A stretch of DNA of 64,000 bases from Limibacillus sp. (GTDB lineage Bacteria > Pseudomonadota > Alphaproteobacteria > Kiloniellales > CECT-8803), in assembly GCA_037379885.1 (NCBI GenBank), contig JARRJC010000013.1, positions 22,268 to 86,267 of the forward strand. The letters are read 5' to 3'. Below are positions 1-8,411 of this stretch, one piece after another. The notes under the pieces were generated by a model. That model was not told the DNA's origin. It saw nothing but the letters and a program-made list of their open reading frames with translations, and made no database searches. Made by a program: the position numbers and the translations under genes. The stretch's first letter is position 1; every line of letters starts with the position of its first letter.

Positions 1-417
1 ATGGCTGATGTAGTTGACCGCATCCAGGCGGGTCATGTCCTGTTCCTGCAGGTAGTAGACCGCCTGGCTCTCCCGCTCGGAGAAGATCGCAACCAGGACG
101 TTGGCGCCGGTCACCTCCTCCCGGCCCGAGGACTGGACATGAATGGCGGCGCGCTGCAAGACGCGGTGGAACCCGGCGGTCGGCTTGGGCTCGACCGCTT
201 CCGGGGACACCAGCTTGGCGTGCTCGCTTTCGATGAACTCGGCCAGGTCCTCTCGGAGCTGGGCCAGTTCGACCCCGCAGGCCCGCAGCACCGCGATGGC
301 GTCGCTGTCGTCGGTCAGCGCCAGCAGCAGATGTTCGAGCGTCGCATATTCGTGCTGGCGCTCACTGGCGTAGGCCATGGCGCGGTGCAGGGTCTGTTCC
401 AAATTTGCTGACAGCAT
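1..417 (-). CDS. clpA: ATP-dependent Clp protease ATP-binding subunit ClpA, N-terminal part (cut by window edge)
   Basis: The minus-strand frame encodes 139 residues beginning MLSANLEQTLHRAMAYA and containing ATLEHLLLALTDD, the double Clp-N repeat that opens ClpA-type AAA+ unfoldases. This domain is where ClpS docks to deliver N-degron substrates for unfolding into the ClpP chamber. An AGGAG element lies about 9 bases before the ATG. The gene runs off the left edge, so neither ATPase domain is visible. It follows clpS by 33 bases on the same strand, the usual clpS-clpA operon. Long plus-strand frames here are antisense shadows. Confidence 0.95.
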   Translation of the reverse strand, partial: MLSANLEQTLHRAMAYASERQHEYATLEHLLLALTDDSDAIAVLRACGVELAQLREDLAEFIESEHAKLVSPEAVEPKPTAGFHRVLQRAAIHVQSSGREEVTGANVLVAIFSERESQAVYYLQEQDMTRLDAVNYISH

Positions 418-450
418 CTTCTCCGCTTCTCCTTTAATGGCCCGCGCCGG

Positions 451-786
451 TTAGTCTTTCTCTAGCGTACACTGCAAGGGGTGCTGGTGTCGCCTGGCAT
501 AGTCGATGACCTGGGTGACTTTCGTTTCCGCGATCTCATAGGTGTAGACACCGCAGAGACCCACGCCGCGCCGGTGCACATGCAGCATGATCTGGGTCGC
601 CTCTTCGCGTTGCTTGCCGAAGAAAGCCTCCAGCACGTGGACGACGAACTCCATGGGTGTGTAGTCGTCGTTCAGCATCAGGACCTTGTACATGGAAGGT
701 TTTTTGGTCCTGGGCTTGGCCTTGATGACGACGCCGGTACCCGGCGAGCCGCCGGACCCCTTCTTGTCGTCGTCCTTGTCGCTCAT
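451..786 (-). CDS. clpS: ATP-dependent Clp protease adaptor protein ClpS
   Basis: ClpS binds N-terminal destabilising residues and hands substrates to ClpA. The core [20 protein letters not shown], the [11 protein letters not shown] stretch and the C-terminal [12 protein letters not shown] are diagnostic; NDD and the histidines form the N-degron pocket. The frame is open back to 972, but family proteins are about 105-120 residues. The start at [10 protein letters not shown] (111 aa) fits best. Starts at 801 or 849 cannot be excluded, since none has a strong ribosome binding site. The N-terminal tail is charged and Gly-rich, as is usual before the folded domain. It is directly upstream of clpA. 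Confidence 0.95.
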   Translation of the reverse strand: MSDKDDDKKGSGGSPGTGVVIKAKPRTKKPSMYKVLMLNDDYTPMEFVVHVLEAFFGKQREEATQIMLHVHRRGVGLCGVYTYEIAETKVTQVIDYARRHQHPLQCTLEKD

Positions 787-972
787 CTTCACGTCGTTCA
801 TGGCCGCGCTTGTCTTGCCCGCTGGTTTGTTGGGTGCCGAGTCCCGCATATCGGTCACAGTATATCGGCTCAGTAATGATATTGGCATTAACGGCGCTGG
901 GTGAAGCCCCCCTTCTTGGCAATTCGTGGGCAGGAGCGAGAAAACCGCCAGTCGGCCCCGAACCCCGAGCAC

Positions 973-1006
973 AAAAAAACGGCCCGGCGGAAATGCCGGA
1001 CCGTTC
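973..1006 (-). terminator. Rho-independent terminator of the phasin gene
   Basis: On the minus strand a GC-rich stem (AACGG-t-CCGGC pairing with GCCGG-g-CCGTT, loop of about 6 bases) is followed by seven T residues. It lies about 75 bases after the phasin stop codon and before clpS, so it ends the phasin transcript and separates it from clpSA. Confidence 0.85.
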
Positions 1007-1080
1007 TTTGTCGGTTGCGGGTGCGCTCTTCGAAGGGAGGGGAAGGAGAGCGCCCCGCTCTTGACGAAACTGGTTTCGCG

Positions 1081-1617
1081 TTACGCGGCGACCGGCTTCA
1101 TCATCTTCTCGACCGTGGTGTTCATGCGGGCCTGCAGGGGCTCGTAAGCCTCGTTGGCGACCTTCACGGACATCTCGGTGATCTTGGCGCTCTCGGCCAT
1201 GACCTTGTCGAACTGGGTCTTGGTCATCTCGCTCTGCAGGTCAATGACCTCGCGGAGGGACTTGGCACCCATGATGGCCTTGGCGGCGGCGACCTGAGCC
1301 TCGAAGGCGGACTGGGTGAAAGCAACCCACTCCTTGCCGACCTGCTCGTAGCCCTTGGCGAGCTTGGTGTTGAAAGCGACAACGGCGTCGACGTTCTCCT
1401 TGGAGATCTCGGTCATCTCGTCGTAGCTCTTGAACATGGACTGAGAGGCCTTCTCGACCTGCTCCTTGGTCATGGCGACAGCCTGCTCATAGTTCTTGGT
1501 GGCGGCGTCGGTGCCAACCTTGACGAACTGCTCGACGGTCTCCTTACCGGCGGAAACAGCGTCCTCAACCGGCTTCATAACGTCGGCCTGCTTGGTGGTC
1601 TTTTTGGTCGTGGTCAT
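1081..1617 (-). CDS. Phasin family protein (PHA granule-associated)
   Basis: This is a 178-residue, Lys/Glu/Ala-rich and wholly helical protein without membrane segments. Heptad-like stretches such as EQFVKVGTDAATKNYEQAV and AFEAQVAAAKAIMGAKSLRE are typical of the Phasin_2 family, which coats polyhydroxyalkanoate granules. The ATG at 1617 is preceded by AAGGAG with 7 bases between; an in-frame TTG upstream is not needed. The gene stands alone, with its own strong promoter and terminator. No PHA synthase or PhaR regulator gene is in the window, so granule function rests on family membership. Some phasin-like proteins have other roles. Confidence 0.88.
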   Translation of the reverse strand: MTTTKKTTKQADVMKPVEDAVSAGKETVEQFVKVGTDAATKNYEQAVAMTKEQVEKASQSMFKSYDEMTEISKENVDAVVAFNTKLAKGYEQVGKEWVAFTQSAFEAQVAAAKAIMGAKSLREVIDLQSEMTKTQFDKVMAESAKITEMSVKVANEAYEPLQARMNTTVEKMMKPVAA

Positions 1618-1677
1618 GATCAAACTCCTTTGCCGATTGGACGGCTAGCTCTAACTGTTAGCGTATGCAGCATTCTT

Positions 1678-1692
1678 TTGTGCGCTGCAACA
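1678..1692 (-). promoter_or_regulatory. Operator copy 1 (TTGTGC-GCT-GCAACA) over the phasin transcription start
   Basis: A TGC/GCA-rich imperfect palindrome placed just downstream of the phasin -10 box, so it covers about +1 to +15. It shares the TTGTGCnCTGCA core with the second copy 58 bases away. PhaR-type repressors of PHA metabolism bind TGC-rich palindromes, so PhaR control of the phasin is inferred. Confidence 0.6.
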
Positions 1693-1699
1693 TGACCGG

Positions 1700-1728
1700 A
1701 ATATATGAAGCTCGCCCTCGGGTGTCAA
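1700..1728 (-). promoter_or_regulatory. Sigma-70 type promoter of the phasin gene
   Basis: Read on the minus strand: a perfect -35 TTGACA (complement of 1723-1728), a 17-base spacer and -10 TATATT (complement of 1700-1705). The start of transcription should fall near 1692, giving a leader of about 75 bases. It is one of the best core promoters in the window, consistent with an abundant granule protein. Confidence 0.8.
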
Positions 1729-1735
1729 TATATTT

Positions 1736-1750
1736 TTGTGCACTGCACAA
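1736..1750 (-). promoter_or_regulatory. Operator copy 2 (perfect palindrome TTGTGC-ACT-GCACAA) upstream of the phasin -35
   Basis: A perfect 6-3-6 inverted repeat that begins 7 bases upstream of the phasin -35 box. With copy 1 it brackets the core promoter. The arrangement suggests a repressor binding both sides, probably PhaR; the identity of the regulator is inference. Confidence 0.65.
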
Positions 1751-1904
1751 TAAATTTTCCTGCGACGCGCCCGGAACCGGCCACCCTCACTGGAAACCTG
1801 CTTTTAACCTCTTGTCTTTACAGTTTTCTCATCCGAACAGCGAAACCCGGGGCACGGCGCTTGAATCCGCGTTCCGCAGCGGATAGCCGCACTGGATTGT
1901 TTAC

Positions 1905-1933
1905 TGGACAGCGATTCGTGCGATCTGTAGAAT
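1905..1933 (+). promoter_or_regulatory. Candidate promoter of the D,D-carboxypeptidase gene
   Basis: TGGACA (1905-1910), a 17-base spacer and TAGAAT (1928-1933) match sigma-70 elements, about 100 bases before the ATG at 2037. Within the 419-base gap 1618-2036 I see this element, the divergent phasin promoter and its two operators. The stretch 1751-1900 shows nothing I can name. Confidence 0.5.
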
Positions 1934-2036
1934 CGTAGAAGATTCAAGGCCATTAGACGAAGAACTTAGGGGAACGCCTTTGCTGTGGCCGGGTAAGAAG
2001 CGGGATTTTGGGACCAAGGGGACACGCGGGGGATCC

Positions 2037-3353
2037 ATGCAGAGCCGAACGCTTGCGCTCATCGCGGGATTGGTTTTCGCCGTTGCGCTGCTGGCAGCGC
2101 CGCAGACGGCGGATGCGCGCCGCTATGCAGCCATCGTCATCGACGCTGAAACCGGGGAGGTGCTCCACGCGGCCAACCCCGACCGTCAGGCCTACCCCGC
2201 CTCCATGACCAAGATGATGACGCTCTACATGCTGTTCGAGGCGATTGAGCAGGGCCGCTACACGCTGGACAGCAAGCTGAAGGTTTCGGCCCGCGCCGCG
2301 GGGATGCCGCCCTCGAAGCTGGGGCTTCGCGCAGGCTCCACCATCCGGGTCAAGGATGCGATCGGCGCCCTCGTCACCAAGTCGGCGAACGACGTCGCCG
2401 TGGTGGTGGCCGAGGCAATCGCCGGCAGCGAGTACAAGTTCGGCATCAAGGCGACAGAGAAGGCCCGCGAGCTGGGCATGAGCCGCACGGTGTTCCGAAA
2501 CGCCTCGGGCCTGCCCGACCGCCATCAGCTCTCCACCGCGCGGGACATGGCGCGCCTGGGACAGGCGCTGATCCGTCATTATCCGCAGTACTACCACTTC
2601 TTCTCCCTCTCGCGGTTCAGCTACAACGGCAATACCTACCGCAACCACAACAAGCTGCTGGACAGCTATCCCGGCGTCGATGGCCTCAAGACGGGTTACA
2701 TCCGCGCCTCCGGCTTCAACCTCGCAGCCTCCGCCGTGCGCAACGGCCGGCGTATCATCGCCGTGGTCTACGGCGGCAAGACCTCACGGTCGCGCAACGC
2801 CCACATGGTCGAGCTTTTGGACAGGGGCTTTTCCAAGATGGCCGTCGCCAAGCACATCCGCCCCGACGGACCGCCGCCTGAGAAGCCCCTGCTTCTGGCG
2901 TCGAACCAGATCCCGGCGGCCAGTCAGGCCGCCAGCCTCGGCACCAGCGACAGCGCGGCCAGCGAGCCCATGCCGATCAAGAAACCCGCCGTCCCGGCCG
3001 TGGTCCTCGACGGGGAGATCGTCTTGCCGCCCATCAGGCCCGACGAGGTCATTGGCCAGGGCGATGCCGATATGGAGTTGAGCGAGAGCCACGGTATCCA
3101 GGTCGGCGCCTTCAGCGATCCGGTCCGCGCGCAGACTGCGGCGGAACAGGCGATCAAGGCCGCGCCGGCCTATCTGGTCGGGCAAGCCGTGCGGATCAGC
3201 CAGATTCCCGGCCAGAGCACGCCGCTCTACCGGGCCCGTCTGATCGGGATGCAGCAGAGCGAGGCGGAAGCCGTCTGCCGCCTCTTCCGCCAGCAGCAGC
3301 GCCCCTGCATCGTGGTCCGGGCCGACCGGCTCGACCTCGCCTCTCTCAACTGA
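2037..3353 (+). CDS. dacF: D-alanyl-D-alanine carboxypeptidase (PBP5/6-like) with C-terminal SPOR domain
   Basis: A 438-residue exported serine peptidase that trims the terminal D-Ala from peptidoglycan stem pentapeptides. A signal peptide (residues 1-27, ending ADA) precedes the S11 domain. The catalytic triad of motifs is visible: SMTK (Ser56, Lys59), SAN and KTG. A Pro/Ala-rich linker leads to a SPOR-like domain from about residue 355 (GIQVGAFSDPVRAQTAAEQA), which would bind septal denuded glycan. The ATG at 2037 is chosen because it opens the signal peptide; the frame extends to 1980 without one. The symbol follows common annotation and is a family-level label. Confidence 0.9.
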   Translation: MQSRTLALIAGLVFAVALLAAPQTADARRYAAIVIDAETGEVLHAANPDRQAYPASMTKMMTLYMLFEAIEQGRYTLDSKLKVSARAAGMPPSKLGLRAGSTIRVKDAIGALVTKSANDVAVVVAEAIAGSEYKFGIKATEKARELGMSRTVFRNASGLPDRHQLSTARDMARLGQALIRHYPQYYHFFSLSRFSYNGNTYRNHNKLLDSYPGVDGLKTGYIRASGFNLAASAVRNGRRIIAVVYGGKTSRSRNAHMVELLDRGFSKMAVAKHIRPDGPPPEKPLLLASNQIPAASQAASLGTSDSAASEPMPIKKPAVPAVVLDGEIVLPPIRPDEVIGQGDADMELSESHGIQVGAFSDPVRAQTAAEQAIKAAPAYLVGQAVRISQIPGQSTPLYRARLIGMQQSEAEAVCRLFRQQQRPCIVVRADRLDLASLN

Positions 3354-3369
3354 TCACAAGTTCGTCCGC

Positions 3370-3849
3370 GTGACCGGTGGCGACACCCTCTCCTTCCGCT
3401 ATGCAGGGGAAGAGGACATTCCGGCAATCGTGAAACTGCTTGCAGACGACGGCCTCGGCAAGACCCGCGAGCGGCCGGGCGAACCTCTGGACCCGAAGTA
3501 CCTCGAAGGCTTCCGCGCCATGACCGCCCAGGGCGGCAATCAGACCTTGCTGGCGATAAAGGACCGAGAGGTCGTCGGCTGCCTGCAACTGACCTTCATC
3601 GCTGGCCTCTCGCGCCTCGGCACGCTGCGCGCCCAGATCGAAGCGGTCAGGGTTCGCGGCGACCAGCGCGGCAGCGGGGTCGGCAGGCTCTTGATGGAAG
3701 AGGCTTTGAAGCGCGCCCGCGAGGCCGGGTGCAGCCTCGTTCAACTGACCACCGACAAGCAGCGCGGCGACGCGCATCGCTTCTACGAGTCGCTCGGTTT
3801 CAAGGCCAGCCACATCGGCATGAAGCTGGAGTTGAAGTCTGAAGACTAG
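3370..3849 (+). CDS. GNAT family N-acetyltransferase
   Basis: A 159-residue protein with the GCN5-related fold. The acetyl-CoA loop is the VRGDQRGSGVGRLLMEEAL stretch (R/Q-x-x-G-x-G/A motif), and the FYESLGF motif closes the domain. The substrate is unknown. The likely start is GTG at 3370, 17 bases after the dac stop, so it may be co-transcribed. It converges with the mannomutase gene, with 11 bases between stops. Spacing and the lack of another conserved neighbour give no hint of the substrate. Confidence 0.85.
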   Translation: MTGGDTLSFRYAGEEDIPAIVKLLADDGLGKTRERPGEPLDPKYLEGFRAMTAQGGNQTLLAIKDREVVGCLQLTFIAGLSRLGTLRAQIEAVRVRGDQRGSGVGRLLMEEALKRAREAGCSLVQLTTDKQRGDAHRFYESLGFKASHIGMKLELKSED

Positions 3850-3860
3850 AAATCGGGCTC

Positions 3861-5243
3861 CTAGAAGTCCGGCGGCGTGACCCCGACCTGATTCAAGGTC
3901 TGGCGGACCGTTTCCTTAAGCGCCTCGAGCCCTTCCGCGCTTTCCGATTCGCAGCGCACCACCAGTACATCCTGCGTGTTCGAGGCGCGCAGCAGCCACC
4001 AGCCCTGTTCGGTCATGACCCTTACGCCGTCGATGTCCACCACCTCGGCCCCTGCCGCCTTCAGCTTCGCGGCGACCTCCTCCACGGCGGCGAACTTCCG
4101 CTCCTCGTTGCAGGGCACGCGCACCTCCGGCGTGTTGTGCAGCTTCGGCAGGCTCTCCCGGTACTCCTTGAGGCTCAGGCCGAGGTGCTTAAGGGCGCCG
4201 AGCAGGCGGATCGCCGCATAGAGCCCGTCGTCGAATCCGTAGAAGTGGTCGTTGAAGAAGAGATGGGCGCTCATCTCACCGGCGAAGGGCGAGCCCTCCT
4301 CCAGCATCTTCGACTTGATGACCGAATGGCCGGTCTTCCACATGATGGGGCGTCCGCCCGCCGCCTCGATGCCGTCGAACAGCACCTGGCTCGACTTCAC
4401 GTCGGCGATGATCGGCGCGCCGGGATGATCGCGCAGCACGTCGCGCGCCAGCAGCAGCATCAACTGATCGCCCCAGATGATCTCCCCGTTCCGGTCCACG
4501 GCCCCGACCCGGTCGCCGTCACCGTCAAAGGCGATGCCGAGGTCGCAGCCCTCACCGGCAACCGCTTCTTGAAGCTGGATCAGGTTCTCGGCCACCGTGG
4601 GGTCCGGATGGTGATTGGGGAAGGTGCCGTCTATTTCTTCGTTCAGAAGGATGTGGCGGCCTGGCAGACGGTCGGTGACGCGCTTCATGGCCTCGCCCAT
4701 CGCGCCGTTTCCGGCGTCCCAGGCGATGGTCAGGTCTTCCGGCCCGTCGAAGTCCTGAAGCAGCCGCTCGACATAGGCCTCCAGCACCGGCGTCTCGCTC
4801 TGCCTGCCCTCACCGCTTTCCAGGTCGCCCTCAGCGGAGAGGCGCCCCAGCTCCTGGATCTCCTCGCCGTACACTGACTTCTTCTGAAACAGCATTTTGA
4901 AGCCGTTGTAGTCCGGCGGATTGTGGGAGCCCGTCACCATGATCCCACCGTCGACCGGCAGGGTGAAGGCGGCGAAGTAGAGCATCGGCGTCGGGCCGCA
5001 CTCGATCCGCACCACGTCGATGCCCGCTGCGCGCAAGCCTTCACTCAGGGCGTTGGCGAGACTGGGCGAGGAGAGGCGCCCGTCGTAGCCCACCGCAATG
5101 GCGCGGCCGCCCTTGCGGCGCGCCATGGAGCCGAAGGCGCGGCCCAGCGCCCGGGCGTCGGCCTCTGAGAGGGTTTTGCCGACCTGGCCCCGGATATCGT
5201 ACTCGCGGAGGATCGTCGGGTTGAAACGGTAAGGTTCGCTCAT
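3861..5243 (-). CDS. manB: Phosphomannomutase/phosphoglucomutase
   Basis: A 460-residue alpha-D-phosphohexomutase (AlgC-like) that interconverts hexose 6- and 1-phosphates. Features in order: the phosphoserine loop VTGSHNPP (Ser106), the metal-binding DGDGDR loop near residue 240, the sugar-binding GEMSAHLFF segment, and the C-terminal phosphate-binding domain with RASNTQD. Length matches the family. The ATG at 5243 has GGAGAG upstream. It is last of three genes in the order galU-ugd-manB on the same strand, spaced 36-39 bases, pointing to supply of UDP-glucose, UDP-glucuronate and glucose/mannose-1-phosphate for surface polysaccharides. Whether it prefers mannose or glucose cannot be read from sequence. 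Confidence 0.92.
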   Translation of the reverse strand: MSEPYRFNPTILREYDIRGQVGKTLSEADARALGRAFGSMARRKGGRAIAVGYDGRLSSPSLANALSEGLRAAGIDVVRIECGPTPMLYFAAFTLPVDGGIMVTGSHNPPDYNGFKMLFQKKSVYGEEIQELGRLSAEGDLESGEGRQSETPVLEAYVERLLQDFDGPEDLTIAWDAGNGAMGEAMKRVTDRLPGRHILLNEEIDGTFPNHHPDPTVAENLIQLQEAVAGEGCDLGIAFDGDGDRVGAVDRNGEIIWGDQLMLLLARDVLRDHPGAPIIADVKSSQVLFDGIEAAGGRPIMWKTGHSVIKSKMLEEGSPFAGEMSAHLFFNDHFYGFDDGLYAAIRLLGALKHLGLSLKEYRESLPKLHNTPEVRVPCNEERKFAAVEEVAAKLKAAGAEVVDIDGVRVMTEQGWWLLRASNTQDVLVVRCESESAEGLEALKETVRQTLNQVGVTPPDF

Positions 5244-5282
5244 GATTGCTCAGGCTCTCCGGTCTGCCGTTTGGTTTCTCAT

Positions 5283-6608
5283 TCAGTCTTTTGTTCCGTC
5301 TGGCACGGGGCGTCCGATGGAGCTGTAACGGAATCCCGCCTCCAGCATGCTCGCCGTGTCATAGACGTTGCGCAGGTCGACGAAAACGGGCTCGCTCAGA
5401 AGCTTCTTGACCCGACCGAGATCCAAATTCCGGAAGGCGTTCCATTCGGTCACGATCGCCAGCGCGTCGGCGCCCTCCATCGCTTCATAGGCGTCCTCGC
5501 AGTAGGTGACGCCCTCCAGCAGCTTCGCGGCCTCCTCCATGCCCTCCGGATCGAACGCCCGGACCTTGGCGCCCGCCGCCTGCAAGGCCGGGACGATCTC
5601 CAGGCTGGGCGCTTCGCGCATGTCGTCGGTGTTGGGCTTGAAGGTGAGGCCCAGCAAAGCGATGGTCTTGCCCTCGACCGATCCGCCGCAGGCTTCGACG
5701 ATCCGGCGGGCCATCTGCTTCTTGCGGCGGTCGTTGACCGCGACCGTGGTCTCCACCAAGTCGATCGGCGCGCCGAAATCCTGAGCCGTCTTGACCAGGG
5801 CAAGGGTGTCCTTGGGGAAGCAGGAGCCACCATACCCCGGCCCGGCGTGCAGGAACTTGCGCCCGATGCGCCCGTCGAGGCCGATGCCCTTGGCGACGTC
5901 CTGGACGTTCGCGCCCACCTGTTCGCAAAGATCGGCGATCTCGTTGATGAAGGTGATCTTCATGGCGAGAAAGGCGTTGGCGGCGTACTTGGTCAGCTCC
6001 GCGGTTTCCAGCGAGGTATGCAGGATCGGCTTTTCGATCAGATAGAGAGGCCGGTAGAGCTGGGACATGGCCTCGGCGGCGCGTTCGGAGTCGGACCCGA
6101 TGACGACGCGGTCCGGGCGCATGAAGTCACCGATCGCCGACCCCTCGCGCAGGAACTCCGGGTTGGAGACCACGTCGAAGCTGCCCTCCGGCGCGACCTC
6201 GCTCAGAATGTCGTGGACCTTGCGACCGGTCCCGACCGGCACGGTCGACTTGGTGACCACGACGGTATAACCGCTCATGGCGCGGCCGATCTCCCGCGCG
6301 GCCTCATAGACATAGGTCAGGTCGGCATGGCCGTCGCCGCGTCTGCTCGGCGTGCCAACGGCGATGAAGACGATGTCGGCGGCTGCGACCGCCGATGCCA
6401 GATCAGTGGTGAAGGTCAGCCGCCCGGCGCTCGCGTTGGTCTGCACGAGGTTCTCCAATCCCGGTTCGAAGATTGGGATCTCGCCTTTCTCCAGCCGCGC
6501 GATCTTGCCCGCGTCCTTGTCGACGCAGGTCACCTGGGTGCCGAATTCCGAAAAGCAGGCGCCGGACACGAGCCCGACATACCCTGTGCCGATCATGGCG
6601 ACGCGCAT
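5283..6608 (-). CDS. ugd: UDP-glucose 6-dehydrogenase
   Basis: A 441-residue enzyme oxidising UDP-glucose to UDP-glucuronate with two NAD+. The N-terminal Rossmann motif is MIGTGYVGLVSGACFSEFG. The catalytic cysteine lies in GPGYGGSCFPKDT, and the NAD-dependent central helix and C-terminal UDP-binding domain (GLTFKPNTDDMREAPS) are intact. AAGGGGG sits 6 bases before the ATG. It lies between galU, which makes its substrate, and the mutase gene. Confidence 0.96.
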   Translation of the reverse strand: MRVAMIGTGYVGLVSGACFSEFGTQVTCVDKDAGKIARLEKGEIPIFEPGLENLVQTNASAGRLTFTTDLASAVAAADIVFIAVGTPSRRGDGHADLTYVYEAAREIGRAMSGYTVVVTKSTVPVGTGRKVHDILSEVAPEGSFDVVSNPEFLREGSAIGDFMRPDRVVIGSDSERAAEAMSQLYRPLYLIEKPILHTSLETAELTKYAANAFLAMKITFINEIADLCEQVGANVQDVAKGIGLDGRIGRKFLHAGPGYGGSCFPKDTLALVKTAQDFGAPIDLVETTVAVNDRRKKQMARRIVEACGGSVEGKTIALLGLTFKPNTDDMREAPSLEIVPALQAAGAKVRAFDPEGMEEAAKLLEGVTYCEDAYEAMEGADALAIVTEWNAFRNLDLGRVKKLLSEPVFVDLRNVYDTASMLEAGFRYSSIGRPVPDGTKD

Positions 6609-6644
6609 CTATACCCCCTTCGCTTCCCGCGACCCGGTCAGGTG

Positions 6645-7520
6645 CTATGCGCCGGTGACACGGGACAGGATCCCGGGCAGCGCATCGCGGATTTCCTCAT
6701 GCTCGCTGGCGTAGGCCAGGGTGGCCTCCACGAAACCGGCCTTGGAGCCACAGTCATACCGAGTTCCTTCGAAGCGGTAGCCGTTGAAAGCCACGCGGTC
6801 CAGCGTGCGAGCCATGGCGTCGGTCAATTGGATTTCGCCGCCGGCGCCCGCCTCCTGCGAGCCGAGTTCTTTCATCACGGCGGGCTGCAGGATGTAACGC
6901 CCGATGATCGAGAGCGTGGAGGGCGCATCCTCCGGCTTTGGTTTTTCCACCAGGCCCTTTGCGCGGGCCAGACGCCCGTCGTCCTCGACCACGTCCAGGA
7001 TGCCGTAGCGCGAGGTATGTTCGCGCGGCACTTCCATCGCGGCGACGAGGTTCCCGCCAACCTCGCCCCAGAGATCGACCATCTGCTTCAGGCAGGGCGT
7101 GTCCGATTTCACCAGGTCGTCAGCCAGGAGCACCGCGAAGGGCTCGTCGCCAATCACGTTGCGTGCGCACCAGACGGCGTGGCCCAGGCCCAACGGCTCT
7201 TGCTGGCGGATGTAGGCCACCTGCCCCGGCTCCAACAGCATCTCCTTGGTCAGCGCCAACATTTCGTGCTTGCCGCGCTCGGCCAGGGTCTCCTGGAGTT
7301 CGTATGAGTGGTCGAAGTGATCCTCGATCGCCCCCTTGCCTCGGCCCGTGATGAAGATGAACTCCTCAATGCCCGCGGCCTTGGCCTCTTCAACCGCGTA
7401 CTGGATCAGCGGCTTGTCGACGATGGGCAGCATTTCCTTGGGCATGGATTTGGTGGCGGGCAGGAAACGGGTGCCGAGGCCGCCGACGGGAAAGATGGCT
7501 TTGCGGAGGGCTTTTGTCAT
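6645..7520 (-). CDS. galU: UTP--glucose-1-phosphate uridylyltransferase
   Basis: A 291-residue nucleotidyltransferase making UDP-glucose. The signature is FPVGGLGTRFLPATKSMPKE near the N-terminus, followed by ADDLV (metal-binding Asp) and VEKPKPEDAPS. The start at MTKALRKAIFP has GAAGGA upstream; the frame continues 14 codons further but without family similarity. It is first of the galU-ugd-manB group. Confidence 0.95.
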   Translation of the reverse strand: MTKALRKAIFPVGGLGTRFLPATKSMPKEMLPIVDKPLIQYAVEEAKAAGIEEFIFITGRGKGAIEDHFDHSYELQETLAERGKHEMLALTKEMLLEPGQVAYIRQQEPLGLGHAVWCARNVIGDEPFAVLLADDLVKSDTPCLKQMVDLWGEVGGNLVAAMEVPREHTSRYGILDVVEDDGRLARAKGLVEKPKPEDAPSTLSIIGRYILQPAVMKELGSQEAGAGGEIQLTDAMARTLDRVAFNGYRFEGTRYDCGSKAGFVEATLAYASEHEEIRDALPGILSRVTGA

Positions 7521-7630
7521 TTTTCCTTCATTTCTGCCGTTTTGCGGGGGCCTAGCTTGCACCCTATTGGCTTAGAGAGGCCGCCCGCAAAATGCAAGCA
7601 CGCCGGGCGGCGTTGCTCCGGGCGGCGTTT

Positions 7631-8386
7631 CTAATGACCCAGCAGCACCGCCTTGGCTTCGTTGATGCGCGCGGCCAGGTAGTCGGATCCGCCATGATCG
7701 GGATGGACCTGGCGCATCAGCCGCCGGTGAGCAGCCTTGATGTCGGACTCAGTTGCGCCCTCGGAAAGCCCCAGCACGGCCAGCGCCTCTTCACGGTCCA
7801 TCGTGCCTGAGCTCCTCGCTGCGCCGCCACCCGATTCGCTCCCCTGGCGCCCGCGGCGCTCCCGGCTCGCGACTTCGTCCTCGGCGTCTAGACGCGCGCG
7901 CCAATCCTCCTCGCGTGTGCGGTCGAGGTAGGCTTCGAGGACGGCGAGCGAATCCGCATCGGCCTCTGCGCAGTAGCGCCAGAGCTCCAATAATTCGGCC
8001 AGGGAAAGCTCGCTCAGCACGCGGCCCTCGTAGGGACCCTCCAGCACCTCGCCTTCCATAAGGCCGCTGTCATGATCCAGGGTCATGCGGAGGACCCGGG
8101 TGTTGACGCTGGAACTCTGACCTTTGGAGCCGCCGCGCGCGGCTTTATAGCGCCGCCAGAAGGACGGCGCCTGTAGCAGGAAGGGAAGAAGCAAGGGCGC
8201 GAAGTAGAGGGCGAGTTGGTAGCGCTTCAGGAAGACCATCACCAGCACGCCGCAGAGCGCGATGATGCCGATGGTCCAGAGCAGAGTCTTCTTGATCGTC
8301 CCCGGGGGAGCCTGGGCGAACCAGCGGAGCAGCAGCGCCCCGCCCACCAAAAGGCAGATCGCGAGGAAGACGTACGCCAGAACCAT
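7631..8386 (-). CDS. Membrane-anchored J-domain protein
   Basis: A 251-residue protein. Residues 1-65 carry an N-terminal membrane helix (MVLAYVFLAICLLVGGALLL) and a second hydrophobic pair around residues 35-60. A cytoplasmic middle part follows, then a C-terminal J domain (EEALAVLGLSEGATESDIKAA) with the essential HPD in MRQVHPDHGGS. The layout resembles Pam18/TIM14 and alphaproteobacterial DjlA-like proteins that stimulate DnaK at the membrane. The client is unknown. It is last of a minus-strand group mipZ-VWA-J-domain, with gaps of 25 and 65 bases. Confidence 0.85.
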   Translation of the reverse strand: MVLAYVFLAICLLVGGALLLRWFAQAPPGTIKKTLLWTIGIIALCGVLVMVFLKRYQLALYFAPLLLPFLLQAPSFWRRYKAARGGSKGQSSSVNTRVLRMTLDHDSGLMEGEVLEGPYEGRVLSELSLAELLELWRYCAEADADSLAVLEAYLDRTREEDWRARLDAEDEVASRERRGRQGSESGGGAARSSGTMDREEALAVLGLSEGATESDIKAAHRRLMRQVHPDHGGSDYLAARINEAKAVLLGH

Positions 8387-8411
8387 ACTCTTGTCCCCTG
8401 CCCCGGTCCGT

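Noticed and set aside
5271..7307. Open plus-strand frame of 678 codons, and similar long frames at 20202-22496, 34060-35928 and 26906-28537
   Set aside because: They lie antisense to conserved genes (ugd, galU, rsh, dnaE2, slt), have His/Gly/Arg-rich low-complexity translations and no family motifs; high GC makes stop codons rare.
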